NCBI GenBank assembly: GCA_023653785.1
Contig: JAMKCH010019783.1
Location: forward strand, 1-64,000
Source: Ophioderma brevispina
Lineage: Eukaryota > Echinodermata > Ophiuroidea > Amphilepidida > Ophiodermatidae
DNA: 64,000 nt
Direction of reading: 5' to 3'
Shown here: piece by piece, positions 24,830 to 35,765 of the stretch
Position numbering within the stretch: the stretch's first letter is position 1
How the letters are laid out: each line of letters opens with the position of its first letter
Made by a program: the position numbers and the translations under genes
The notes under the pieces: model-generated
Database searches by the model: none
Seen by the model: only the letters and a program-made list of their open reading frames with translations
Told to the model about the DNA's origin: nothing

Positions 24830-25600
24830 AATTGAGCACGATTTGGGGATTTCCAAGCTATCAACGCGCGGTGTCGGGTCTTTGTTCAAATTGGTTACCA
24901 TGGGATAATTTAATCTCTTCGGAAAAACAAATTCAGACTGGCCGCGGTAGTAAGGTATTTTCCCGGACGGAAATCGGTAGGGATGGGGAAGAGAAGGGAA
25001 AATCAACTTTCCCACACATTCAGGGCAAGAGTGGAAAACCCGTCACACGATCACGTTCATCCGAGCCCGGGGCCGGGGATTCCCCAATCCCATGTGCGAA
25101 AGTAAATTATTCTCGGGGATGTATTCAAAGGCCTCATCCCGCGGCAGCGGCGTTACATCTGATTCAAATAATTTATTCGCGAATAAGAAGGAAAAAATAA
25201 CAGGTGCAAGGATGGCTTCTTGTAATTTTTCAGCGAGGAAAAAAGTAAGAATTAAATGTCAAACTTTGGAAGTTTGAGCATATGTTTTTGTAAAGACTTT
25301 TTCGTGTTCCTGGTTGACTTAGAGTACAGTACAGATCGAAATGAAGTAACCAATTTCCCGCGATTCCCCCGCGATTGCCCTGCGATTTCACCGCAAATTC
25401 ATCGCGATTTCACCGCCAAAACCCCGCAAATTCATCGCGATAATATCGCTGGGGCTGACGAGGTCAACAAACCATGCGTACGATCCCCGCGGTAAGGACT
25501 AATACCGACGGCCGCCGAAGTAGCGGTGAGTTGCGGTTTGTTTGCGATGAAAGCAGCCTCGGATGATCAATAGAGAAAGCTATCGATCCGTTTCCATTGA
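24830..25600. other. CpG-rich segment with CGCGATT-type short tandem repeats (left)
   Basis: Markedly richer in CG than its surroundings. At 25,355-25,440 short repeats such as cccgcgattcc, ccgcaaattcatcgcgat (twice) and gcgatttcaccgc occur in tandem. It is mirrored at about 30,290-30,970. In an animal genome such a CpG-dense stretch could be a promoter region, and it lies upstream of the minus-strand GLIS2-like exons. No transcript evidence exists here, so this is only a possibility. Confidence 0.4.
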
Positions 25601-27484
25601 ATACGAAAAACCACTTCAACTAGATTGTTACAGAAGCAAAGCACATAAGTGAGTGCCTTTCCCGTTATACCATTTTAAAAGAGCTGTATTGTGCCGCCTA
25701 TGACAAGTGCAAATGCGGAAATCATGGCCTGCTGTAGCGATCAAGGGCGATACAACTGCTAATATTTTATTAGCTCCCTAATTTTTTAGTTAACCCTTTC
25801 CTGAGTTCATATATTGGGATATGCCACCATCGATTTTATTAAAATTATCGAAAATCTTGTATTTATAATAGTATCGCGAGCTTCTTTGGAGTGTCCACGG
25901 GAAAGGACGAACTAGAGTTACACCCCCAATCTCAAAGTAAAAAAATGTTGGAAATAGCAAAATTTATGGAAAATAAATAATTTAGAAGACGTTAATAATG
26001 TTTAAAAGCCCGGTATTTAATTAATTAATTAACATTAAAAAAAAAAAAAAAAAAAAAAAACCTACTTTGGAGATTTGAACCTCTGTCACACTTTTCCGTG
26101 AAGCATGGGAGTCCACGGGAAATATTCCAGTGGACCCACGATTTTTTTATGTGCCTTGTTTGTTATAATACTTAAGTTTTACTTGAAACAAAACTTTAAA
26201 AAAAATTATATAAAAACACGCGAATATTTTCCTTTCTTTTCAATACCAACTTTATTTCTATTAAACACTTATTTATTTATAATCACAATTTTAGGACCAA
26301 ATAACGATAAATGTAAGATTAATTAGAAGCTACAGCCTGCGGAACACGTACACGGGACGCAAGCCACCGAATTAACACACACAACACGTGTTCACCCTAC
26401 AAAATTCCACTTTTAAGTAATTTTCTATTTGCGTCACAAAAATTGTTCAAATTTGCAATCATATAGCTCAAGATGTCGAATTAAATCTACAGTCTTCGAT
26501 TGACTATGGATGAAATTGAATGTGCTAGCATAAAAGACGAAAAATGATAAGTACCATCTTTCGTTAAGACTTTCTTGATGATCAATTGGTCTTAAAATGT
26601 CACATGTGCTTCAGTCCGGGTATTCAGGAATTAATAATTAATGAGGGACATGTATGTACATGAAGCACCTTGCACTGTACAGTGGCGGGCGTGTATAAAA
26701 ATAAGTACAGACATACAAAATGATTTTGCCAATATTCAGGATTTTTACGGGGATTTTTATGCGAGTGGAATCACAATTCATTTTCCCAATCTACCGTGGA
26801 TGTTTTTAAAACAAGTATGTGTGAGTTTTTATTCTGTCAATCCGAATGTAAAAATGGGCGAAAGTAGTTGTTGACAGTGGAAATTTTTGTGTCGGGTTTC
26901 AAAGTTTGTAATTTCCTATACGTCATCGGGAGATTACCCATGATTTCATTACGTCATTAAGGGAGTCCTAACGAATTAGGAGATCGCATACAAGGACTTC
27001 TACCCGTGTTTCTTGAAATCCTCATCATAACAATCGTAAAATAGTAAAACTACGACAACCAAAAATCGCCTGGAATCCACAAGATCTCTTCCTTCTTCAC
27101 ATTTCTTCCTAATCATAATATCGGCGGAATGTACAGATTGCACCCTCCGGTCCCTTTTAATCAAAGTTAACTCTCAAGTCTTGCTCACGCAATCACCAAC
27201 AAGGCTTTTAAAAATCAAGAAGGACTACATCATTTTATTTCGGGCGGTCAAAGAATCGATATTTGTACATATTTTTTCGTACTTTAAAATAATATTAATG
27301 TTAGGCCAACAAACCCTGTGTAAATTATTGTTGGCGATAATACCACAAACAAAAACAAGGACAAATTGCAATAAAGAAAAAAGTAATCAAGGATTCCATT
27401 GACCCCCCTTCAAAAATGGTGACGTATTATGCATGGGGAAAACCCTAATTTGATAAAATGTGTTCTGTAATCAATACTCTCTAA
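25600..27484. other. Inner left arm, no gene recognised
   Basis: AT-rich. It holds an A-run (26,038-26,060) and a near-perfect hairpin at 26,111-26,135 (gtccac...gtggac around ggaaatattcc). It is mirrored at 28,281-30,290. Near 26,066-26,080 the minus strand has a tRNA B-box-like word (ggttcaaatctcc) without a tRNA fold around it. No coding segment is supported. Confidence 0.45.
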
Positions 27485-28025
27485 ACACCGCCTTTATTTC
27501 TTTCCCTTTTCTCTCCCCGGCGATTATTTTCGTGTTTCACTCCTTTTTTTCCACCTCCCTTCCCCCACCCAAACATTCTTTCCGGTGTGTCCCCTCTTTC
27601 CCCTCCTTCTCTGCTCTCTATCCGCATCTCTCCCTTTCCCTCGTCGCCCCTTTTCATTTATAAGCCTTTTTCGGCGTCCTTCACTTTTCCTATCCTTCTC
27701 CCTCCCTTCCTCGTTCGTTAGGTTGCTCCGAGTATTGTCTCATCCCTCACTTCTCTTTCTCCTATTTCTCTACTCCTCATCCTGTCTCCTTTCCTGTATT
27801 TCCTGTCTTTTCTTTCTCCGGTCCCTCTTTGTCCTACGCCTACCTTCATTCCGCATCCTCATTCTTTTCAAATCTTCTTCCTCATGTCTACGCACCCCTC
27901 ATTTCATTTCCTACTTTTATCGCCTACTTCCCTGAGCCTCCTCTCAACCTTTTTTCATTTTTTTTTCCCCTTTTCTTCGACGTTCTTCTTTTTACCCACC
28001 CGTCTATTTGTCGCATCCTGCTTCC
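27485..28025. repeat. Pyrimidine-rich tract in the palindrome spacer
   Basis: About 540 bases composed mostly of C and T on the plus strand (for example cttcccccaccc and tctccctttccctcgtcgcc), starting where left-arm homology stops. It has no mirror copy. Open frames across it encode only low-complexity Ser/Leu/Pro/Phe strings and are a composition effect, not genes. Long polypurine-polypyrimidine tracts can adopt triplex structure and stall replication, which matters at the centre of an inverted duplication. Confidence 0.75.
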
Positions 28026-28030
28026 CACAC

Positions 28031-28276
28031 TGCAAAAGAGTGAATTCACTCTTTTGATGACTACAGGGCCCACTAAAAAGAGGTGAAAATTTCACAGCTG
28101 TCAAAGAATACTTTGGGTCAAATTTACTCTTGATAATGTAACAAATGATAAATGATATAATTTTGTCAATTATCAAGTCAAATTTGACCCAAAAATGTTC
28201 TTTTAAGGTATGAAATTTCACTCTTTTTGGCGTGGGCATGTAAGTCACTCCAAAAGAGTGAAATTCACTCTTTGCA
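28031..28276. mobile_element. Fold-back MITE at the palindrome centre
   Basis: The element begins tgcaaaagagtgaattcac and ends with the matching inverse gtgaaattcactctttgca. Internal parts also pair: gggtcaaatttactcttgat with atcaagtcaaatttgaccc. Almost the whole 246-bp unit can therefore fold as a hairpin. It codes for nothing. It lies immediately next to the start of the right arm (about 28,281), so it forms the right half of the spacer. Family unknown. Confidence 0.8.
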
Positions 28277-28280
28277 TTAA

Positions 28281-31200
28281 GAGAGTTTGATTACAGAGCA
28301 CATGTTTATCAGAATTAGGGTTTTCCCCAATGCATAATTACCGTTCCACCATTTTGAAGGGGGGGTAATGGAAATCCCTTGATTACTTTTTCTTTCTTGT
28401 CCAATTTTGTCTTGTTTGTTTTTGTATTTCGCCAACAATAATTTACACAAGGGTGTTGTTGGCCTAACATTATATTTTATTTTTTAAAGTAAGAAAAAAA
28501 TATGTACAAATCGCGTCTTATTTTGACCGCCCCGAAGTAAAATGATGTAGTCCTTTCTTGATTTTTAAAAGCCTTGTTGGTGATGCGTGAGCAAGATTTG
28601 AGAGCTAACTTTGTTAAAAAGGGGAACCGGAGGAGGGGTGCATTTGTACATTCCGAGATATTATGATAGGAAGAAATGGTGAAGAAAGGAAAAGAGATCT
28701 TGTGATTCCAGGCGATTTTGGTTGTCGTAGTTATTACTTTTTTACGATTGTTATGATGAGGAATTTCAAGAAACACGGTTAAGGAAGTTCACTTGTATGC
28801 GACCTCCATTCGTTAGACTCCATATGATTAATTAAATCATGGGATCTCCCGCATGACGTATATGTAAATTACCAAACTTTGAAAACCCACACAAAAAATT
28901 TCCACGTAACAACTACTTTCGCCCATTTTACATTCTGTTGACAGAATAAAATACCTGATACACTACGTGTTTTAAAACCTCCACGTAGGATTGGGAAAAT
29001 GAAATTGTGATTCCATCTCGCATAAAAATCCCCGTAAAATCCTGATATGGGCAAAATCATTTTGTAATGTCTGTAGCTTATTTATACACTCCCGCACACG
29101 GTAAACAGGTGCAGGGTGCTTCATGTACAATACTGTAAACTCATTAATTATTAATGCACTGAGACCCGGACTGAAGCACATGTGACATTTTAAACAAATT
29201 GAGCATCAAAATTTACTTAACAGAAAAGATTGGTATTATCATTTTTTCGTCTTTTATGCTAGCACATTCAATTTCAATCCATAGTCAATCGAAGACTGTG
29301 AATTTAATTCGAAATCTTGAGCTATATTGATTTTTGGCAAAATTTGAACAATTTTTGTGACCGCCAATAGAAAATTACTTAAAAGTGGAATTTGTAGGTT
29401 AAACACGTGTGTGTGTGAATTCGGTGGCTTGACGTCCCGTGGACGTATTCCGCAGGTTGCAGCTTATATTATCTTACCATTTCGTATTTGAGTCCATTAA
29501 ATGTGCTTATAACTAAATAAGATGTTTACTTTAGAAATTTTTTTTTTTTTTTTTTTTTTTTTAAAGTTGGTATTGAAAAGAAAGGGAAAAAATATCGCGT
29601 GTTTATATAATTTTTTTTTTAAAGTGTTGTTCAAGTAAACTTAAGTATTATAAATAAAACAAGGGCAATAAAAAAAACCCAGTGGCCCACTGGATATTCC
29701 TTGGACTCCCATGCTTCAAGGAAAGTGTGACAGAGGTTCAAATCTCCAAAGTAGGTTTGTTCTTCACCTTCGCATAATGTACTAATTTTCATGAAATAAC
29801 GGCATTTTAACCATGTATTAACGTTTCGAAATTATTTATTTTACAAAAAATTTTGCTATTTTCCAAAATGTTTTCTTTTTGATATTGGGGGGTGTAATCT
29901 AGTTCGTCCTTTCCCGTGTACACTCCAAAGAGAGCTCGAGATACTATTATAAATACAAGATTTTCGCTTATAAATTTTAATAAAATTGAATGTTTTTGTG
30001 ATTTTATTAAAAGAAAGAAGTGAAATTGAGTGGAGAAAGGGTTAATTTCAAAATATTAGGGAGCTAATAAAAATATCGCAGTGTATCGCCCGTTGATCGC
30101 TTACCAGAGGGCCAGGATTCGCAATTTGCACTGTCATAGTCGGCAACAATACAGATCGTTTAAAATGGTTTATATAACGGAAAGGCACTCACTTATGTGC
30201 TTGCTTCTGTAACAATTAGTGAAGTGAGTTTCGTTTAATTCAATGGAGAAACGGATCGATAGCTTCTCTATTGATCATCCGAGGCTGCGTTCATCGCAAA
30301 ACCACCGCAAAAACTCACCGCTAACTTCGGCGGCCGTCGGGTTAGTCTACCGCGGGGATCGTAAGCATGGTTTGTTGACCTCGTCAGCCCCAGCGATATT
30401 ATCGCGATGAATTTGCGGGGTTTTGGCGGTGATGAAATCGCGCTGAAGTGCGGTGAAATCGAAGGGCAATTGCGGGGGAACGCGGGAACGGGAAAAGTGG
30501 TTACTTCATTTCGATCTGTACGTACGACGAGTCAACCAGGAACACGAAAAAGTCTTTGCAAAAACAATGCTAAACAACTTCAAGTTGACAATTCTAATTC
30601 TTAATTCAAATATTAAAAAACAGAAAAAAATTACAAGAAGCACATCATTATCACCCGTTATTTTTCCCTTCTTATTCCGAATTCAAATTATTTGAATCAG
30701 ATGTAGATGGCCGCTGAGCGGATGAGGCCTTTCTTTGAATAATCACGAGAATAATTTACTTTCGCACATGGGATTGGGGAATCCCCGGCCACGGTCTCGG
30801 ATACGTGATCGTGGACGGTTTTCCACTCTTGCCCTGAAGTGTGGGAGTTGAGTTTCCCTCTCTACCGGCATCCCTGACCGATTTCCTCCGGGAAAATACC
30901 TTTCCTACCGCGGCCAAGTCCTGATTTGTTTAATTCCGAAGAGATAATCCATGGAGAACCAAATTAAATACACACACGCAGCCCTACACGCTCTTGATAG
31001 CTTGAAATACCAATTCGTGCGAATTTAATACTGCAATCGTCGGTTCATCCGTGTTCAACTATCAGGTTAGAGGGTAGAGTTTCTACGCTAGATTATTTAC
31101 ATTTGGACAATCCAGGTTCGGAAACTTCCGGACGAAACCTATTTCTTCCGGAAGAATGAAGAACTGTAAAAAAGGTGTGTCTTCTTTCTTCCAGTTTCTA

Positions 31201-33239
31201 TCAGAAGAAACTGGAAGACACTGAAGAATTGGAAAACTGAAGAAGAAGATGTATTATGAACAACACTACTACATTTCACCATATTCATCTGCCTTTGCAC
31301 TTCAAATCATCACGGCTACTTTAGGTTTACTTTAAATTTACAATCTCAGACTGTTTGTTTTTTTTTCAAATTAAGGTACAAGTTATAGCATGTTAGTATA
31401 CCTTGCCAAGTATTAAGTAAAAATTTTTCACATTTTGTTTTGATTTTCTATCAAATTATACAGGGAAATGATAATTGAACTTATTTTCGATGTCTTTCCA
31501 TGTGCACATTTATACTATCACAGTTGTATTGTAGCAACTGCAAACAATGAAAAAGCTGTTAAAATTCATGTATGGCCAATTTTGGGTTAATTTTAAAATC
31601 CAAATCATTAAACGTAGCACCTAAGTGTCATTGGTGTAAGTGACTAGTGGGAAAACCTGGGTTAGGGAGACTATAACATATTTTGAGGATGTTCAAGTCT
31701 TCAAGAACTCTGCTGCCTTTCGGGGTGAAAGTGAGAGAAATACAACCTTTCTTTCCCGTAAATTTTTTTTATATTTAAGGCCTTGTGAATAAAGGTGAGT
31801 TTAATTATGCAATTGCACGGTGTAGGTAGGGGGGTCCCTGAATGTTATTTTGGAGAAATTATTTCCCTATATTTCATTCACTGTATACTATATAAAACCA
31901 CAACTGTAAGTCATGCTTTAAAATATGAAATTTTAAATGACGTTTTTAGTTTCTTCCGCTTTCAGTGGACGAAACTGGAAGAAACCCCGTTGCTTCCCAA
32001 GTGGGAAAAAAACGCGGAAAAAACCACGTTTTTTCCGCTTGGGCAGAAACTGGCGGAACCCGTGGACTATATTTTGCCCTTATTGGAAGCTTTGTGAGTC
32101 ATCAATTTTCGCCGACGTTTTTGCAAAATAATGATTTAATAATCAAATTTTGTGTTTGTTATTGGCCAATTAACTAAAAAGGTGTTGTTTTGTTTTACAA
32201 ACATCGTGAAAGACAATTTGGGTTTTTGCGATTGAGACACAAAATAGTTGAAGGACCCAAAAAATTCCGATCTTTGCGGTTTTGCGCGGATCGCGCAAAA
32301 CCTGGTGCCTACCTGTTAATGTGTGCTGTTTCAGGGCGGTATAAATCGTTCAGGTTTCGCTTTTGTTATACTCCTCCATACTGTTGTTTTTAATATTTGT
32401 ACTTTGTGCTATGTAATGAGGAAATAAATAAATGATGATGATTGATTGATTGATTCAACTATGATCATTCAACCGCCCACTAGAAGACTGCTAGACATAA
32501 TCCAGTCTGAAAAATAGATCCGTCTGAACAAATAAGTCCGTTTGAACAAATAGATCCGTCTGAACAAATAAGTCCGTTTGAACAAATAGATCCGTCTATT
32601 ACTTCTTGCTTAACCTTCTTCACCCCAAAACTACCGAGCTCCTCTTTTGCTGGTCTAAAATCCCCCAAAATAAATCCTTTTCGTCCCCTCCCAGGACGAG
32701 TATGATTGCAGTTGTTGTACAGACATAAAGAAAGTGTAGGACAGAGGACAAGTTGACCTCCTGCTTTACTTGATTCTTTGGTAATTATCTATCAATGTTT
32801 ATTATGTTTAGATTTTTTCCACTTTGTCTTTTTTAAATTGTTTCAGTCTGATGGTGAACATAAAAACTTCGATTGCAAAAAATCCAAATCCATCATCAAG
32901 CATATAGCACCGTGTTATGTCATCATTTCGCATGATACAGATCAAGTGAACCACACTTCAGCAGGGTGGAACACAGCCAGGCTCTGGTGGCATGAGATCA
33001 GATAGTGAACAATGTACCCTTTCATAGGAGTAGACTTAAGTTGGAGACAAAGATTGTCGCAATTATTCTGTTGTTAACTCTTTTATCGGTAGTTCATATT
33101 CACATAGGCCAATGGAAAAAAAGTTGTCTCACCGAGGCCATATTTTTGCGAAAAAGCTGCTTTTATATTTTTTTCACGAAACGCGCAAAGCTTTATTGCA
33201 TGCAAAATTCGTTTTTTGTGTGTGTTTTTGGCCCATTTT
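28281..33239. other. Inner right arm, mirror of 22,640-27,484
   Basis: It holds the mirror of the hairpin (29,685-29,710), a T-run (about 29,539-29,562), the CpG-rich segment (30,290-30,970), the GGAAGAAAC-bracketed segment (31,110-32,060) and a tandem repeat (32,513-32,600). No intact coding sequence was seen. Open frames here are short and match nothing recognisable. Confidence 0.45.
32513..32600. repeat. 36-bp tandem repeat (right arm)
   Basis: Two and a half near-identical units of atagatccgtctgaacaaat followed by aagtccgtttgaacaa. The minus-strand frame gives alternating SICSNG and LICSDG phrases, a by-product of the array. The left-arm mirror (23,280-23,380) is more diverged. Confidence 0.75.
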
Positions 33240-34450
33240 TGCTGCTTTGCAGCCAATTATAAATCACCATTACCTTACATAACGTGGGGTACCACAAGGC
33301 TCATTTTGGGCCCACTTCTTTTATTTTATATATCCATGATATTGGTTTATTCACAAACTTTTTCTCTTTCTACATATTTGCGGATGTTACAAACTTACTA
33401 GCATCACACAAAAGACTTTAGATAGCTCTAGTCACAAAATCAACACTGAACTATTCACTTGTTCCACTTGGTTTAGAGCTAATAAGTTCACTGAACTTAA
33501 ATAAAACCAACTATATGATGTACAAAAACAACAATTAAAAAAAATGATAATCTTGCATTTCCAAATTGCGAAATTTCTAAATGGGGGGGAAGGGGGGTTA
33601 ACAACACAATATTTCATGTGTTCATCACACCAATTTCTTGGTGACAATAGATGAATGCTCACCTGGAAGCAACACACCCTTATATTGTCCAATATTGTCT
33701 CAAAATAACATGAATTTTGTATCGCCTTAAAGGTGTTCTTCCTTCTAACACAATTTTTACACTTAACACAATAGTCTTGTACTACTTCATATTATGTACT
33801 TAAATATAATTGGGAATGTAATATTCATTTTGACACCATCCATATTAAGGCAAGGCAATCTTCGCATTTGTACAAATCCCCCTTTTTAGCACATACCCCC
33901 CTCCTTTATTTGCTGATCTAAAAACACTCACTGTTCATGATATCATACACTTATTGCGCTTTTTTGTACAAATATAAAAACAATCTTATTACACCGAAAT
34001 TTCTCTAACACTTCATCAAAACAAATACAATCCATGAGTATGGAACAAGATAATTTCAAAATTATAGACCATCTGTTTTTCACACCGCTCGCAAGAAACA
34101 CCATTAAAAGCTCCAGGACCATGATTAATATTCACTCTTTCAAATCAAGTATCCGGCTGATATCATTGCCCATTACTACTGCTTTTTCCTCCCCTCAATT
34201 TTCCATGGCTGCCAGTGTTCATGTCCCACCTGTTTTGTGTCTGTCTTGTCTGCACTTTTGTCCCATCTTGTGTCTTTAGTCCTATTTTGGTCCCGCCTAT
34301 TTAGTTCTAAGTAAATTTGCCTTGTTACATTTATGTATTTTTTGGGTGACCCATTATTTCGAGCTATGCTGTGTTTGGTTTACCCGCTATGCTTGTACCT
34401 TATACCATGCTTATACATCAGAAACTCGGAGCGTTGCTGCTTGCATACGT
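33240..34450 (+). pseudogene. Non-LTR reverse-transcriptase fragment (right-arm mirror)
   Basis: Mirror of 21,690-22,640 on the plus strand. The VPQGS block is recognisable near 33,288, but the frame breaks straight after, and the ADD catalytic block near 33,380 is disrupted. The end contains gaaataaatgattgaaaa, probably the 3' tail. It includes about 0.2 kb near 34,100-34,320 not found at the same place on the left. Confidence 0.65.
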
Positions 34451-34624
34451 GAAATAAATGATTGAAAACTTTCCAAATTTTTTCACAACTAAAAAAATAC
34501 AAAAATATAAGCCATACATAGTGTTGCAGATTGACCTGAACAATCAATTGCTTGCAGTCATGTATTATTGAAATGAGGGTAAAATTAGGTGTTAGCTTTT
34601 GAGTGCGGTGAAGCGATCAGGCTT

Positions 34625-35765
34625 ATATAAACAACATAATTGGATGACCTATTTGAGACTGCTGTTCCTTGTTCTGACACCTTGTTAATGTTCTACCCAT
34701 ATCCAGAATGCCTTTGTGACCATTGTTGGTCCCACGCCAACTTAAGTTGCAAAGGGTGACTATTAGAATGCTCTCCGTCCGTGCGTGTGTGTGGTGTAGT
34801 GTCCCATGCGATATCTTGGATCTAAGCAAGTGTGGTGTCCATCTTCGCAACATAGATTGTGTCTCGAGTACGCGCTGGGTGGGATCCCAAGTGGTCATGT
34901 GTCTGGGTCAAAGCTCAAATGAGGTCAAAAATGTGGTAAAAATAGGGTCATTCATAAACTTGTCACCAATATCCTTTTAATCTAAGCAAGTATGGGTATC
35001 CATCTTTGCACATATATGTTTTGCTTAAGTAGGCGGCGGATGAGTTCGGAGATGGTAATGTGTCCATGGGTCAAAGTTCAAATGTGGGCAAAATTGATTT
35101 AAACCTTGTAAATTGTGGTAGGATGATGAAACTTGTGAGTGCTCACTTTGGTGCCAAAATTTTGAAGGTCATTCAATGTCATCTGGGGTCATTCAAGGTC
35201 AATCCCTAAAACACGTGGTAGGATGATGAAACTTGGTGGGTGCGTCAATAGTCAGTGCCAACATTTTGAAGGTCATCATGGGTCATGCGGGGTCATTCAA
35301 GGTCAAATCCCTCAACATGTGGTAGGATGAATGAAACTTGGTGGTGCGTCAATATTCAGTGCCGAATGTTTAAGGTCATTTCAAGGTCATGCGGGTCATC
35401 CAGGTCAAATCACGAGTATTATGCAATTTTGTATGGTCTAAACCTGGTGGGTCTTCACATTTTTATGCCATTTCTTCAAAGTCATTCGGGTCATCTGTGG
35501 TATCTGAGGATTCAATTCATTGCAAATGGGTTGTAGTGGTCATGAAACTTGATGGGTGTGGTCAAATTCCATTTGCTGAAATTTTGAAGGTACTTTAATG
35601 TCATGTTGGCCCATCCAATGTCAACAACTACAAATGGTGTAAGGATCCATGGAACTTGATGGGTGTAGTCAACATTGATACCAGAATTTTTCAAGGTCAT
35701 CTGGCCCATTTAAGGTATTATCATCACAATCCTCCCTGTGATCTTTAAGTTATATAACTTTTCCT
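34625..35765. repeat. Tandem GGTCA-rich array (right-arm copy)
   Basis: Mirror of 20,370-21,420. Units contain ggtaggatgatgaaacttggt, gggtgcgtcaat and aaggtcatgcggggtcattc. The order of tail then array is inverted, as expected. Unit boundaries remain readable. Confidence 0.8.

Larger units (their letters stand above)
2594..27484. repeat. Left arm of a giant inverted duplication
   Basis: Almost everything here reappears reverse-complemented in 28,281-64,000. Checked pairs include 27,411-27,484 with 28,281-28,360, the GAGCTC site near 23,230 with 32,640, the GGATCC near 16,605 with 39,345, and the splice acceptor at 4,313 with 60,858. The sum of paired coordinates is about 55,800 near the centre. 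It rises to about 56,400, 58,700 and 65,200 outward, in steps that match right-only insertions. This arm has intact GLIS2-like exons. It carries its own insertions (about 5,340-5,528, 7,065-7,450, 9,945-10,458, 19,205-19,655) that are absent from the mirror. Confidence 0.93.

Noticed and set aside
26060..26140. tRNA-like B box on the minus strand.
   Set aside because: No matching acceptor stem, D arm or anticodon arm could be built around it.
27460..28086. Overlapping Ser/Leu/Pro/Phe-rich plus-strand frames.
   Set aside because: Produced by the pyrimidine-rich tract, where stop codons are rare.
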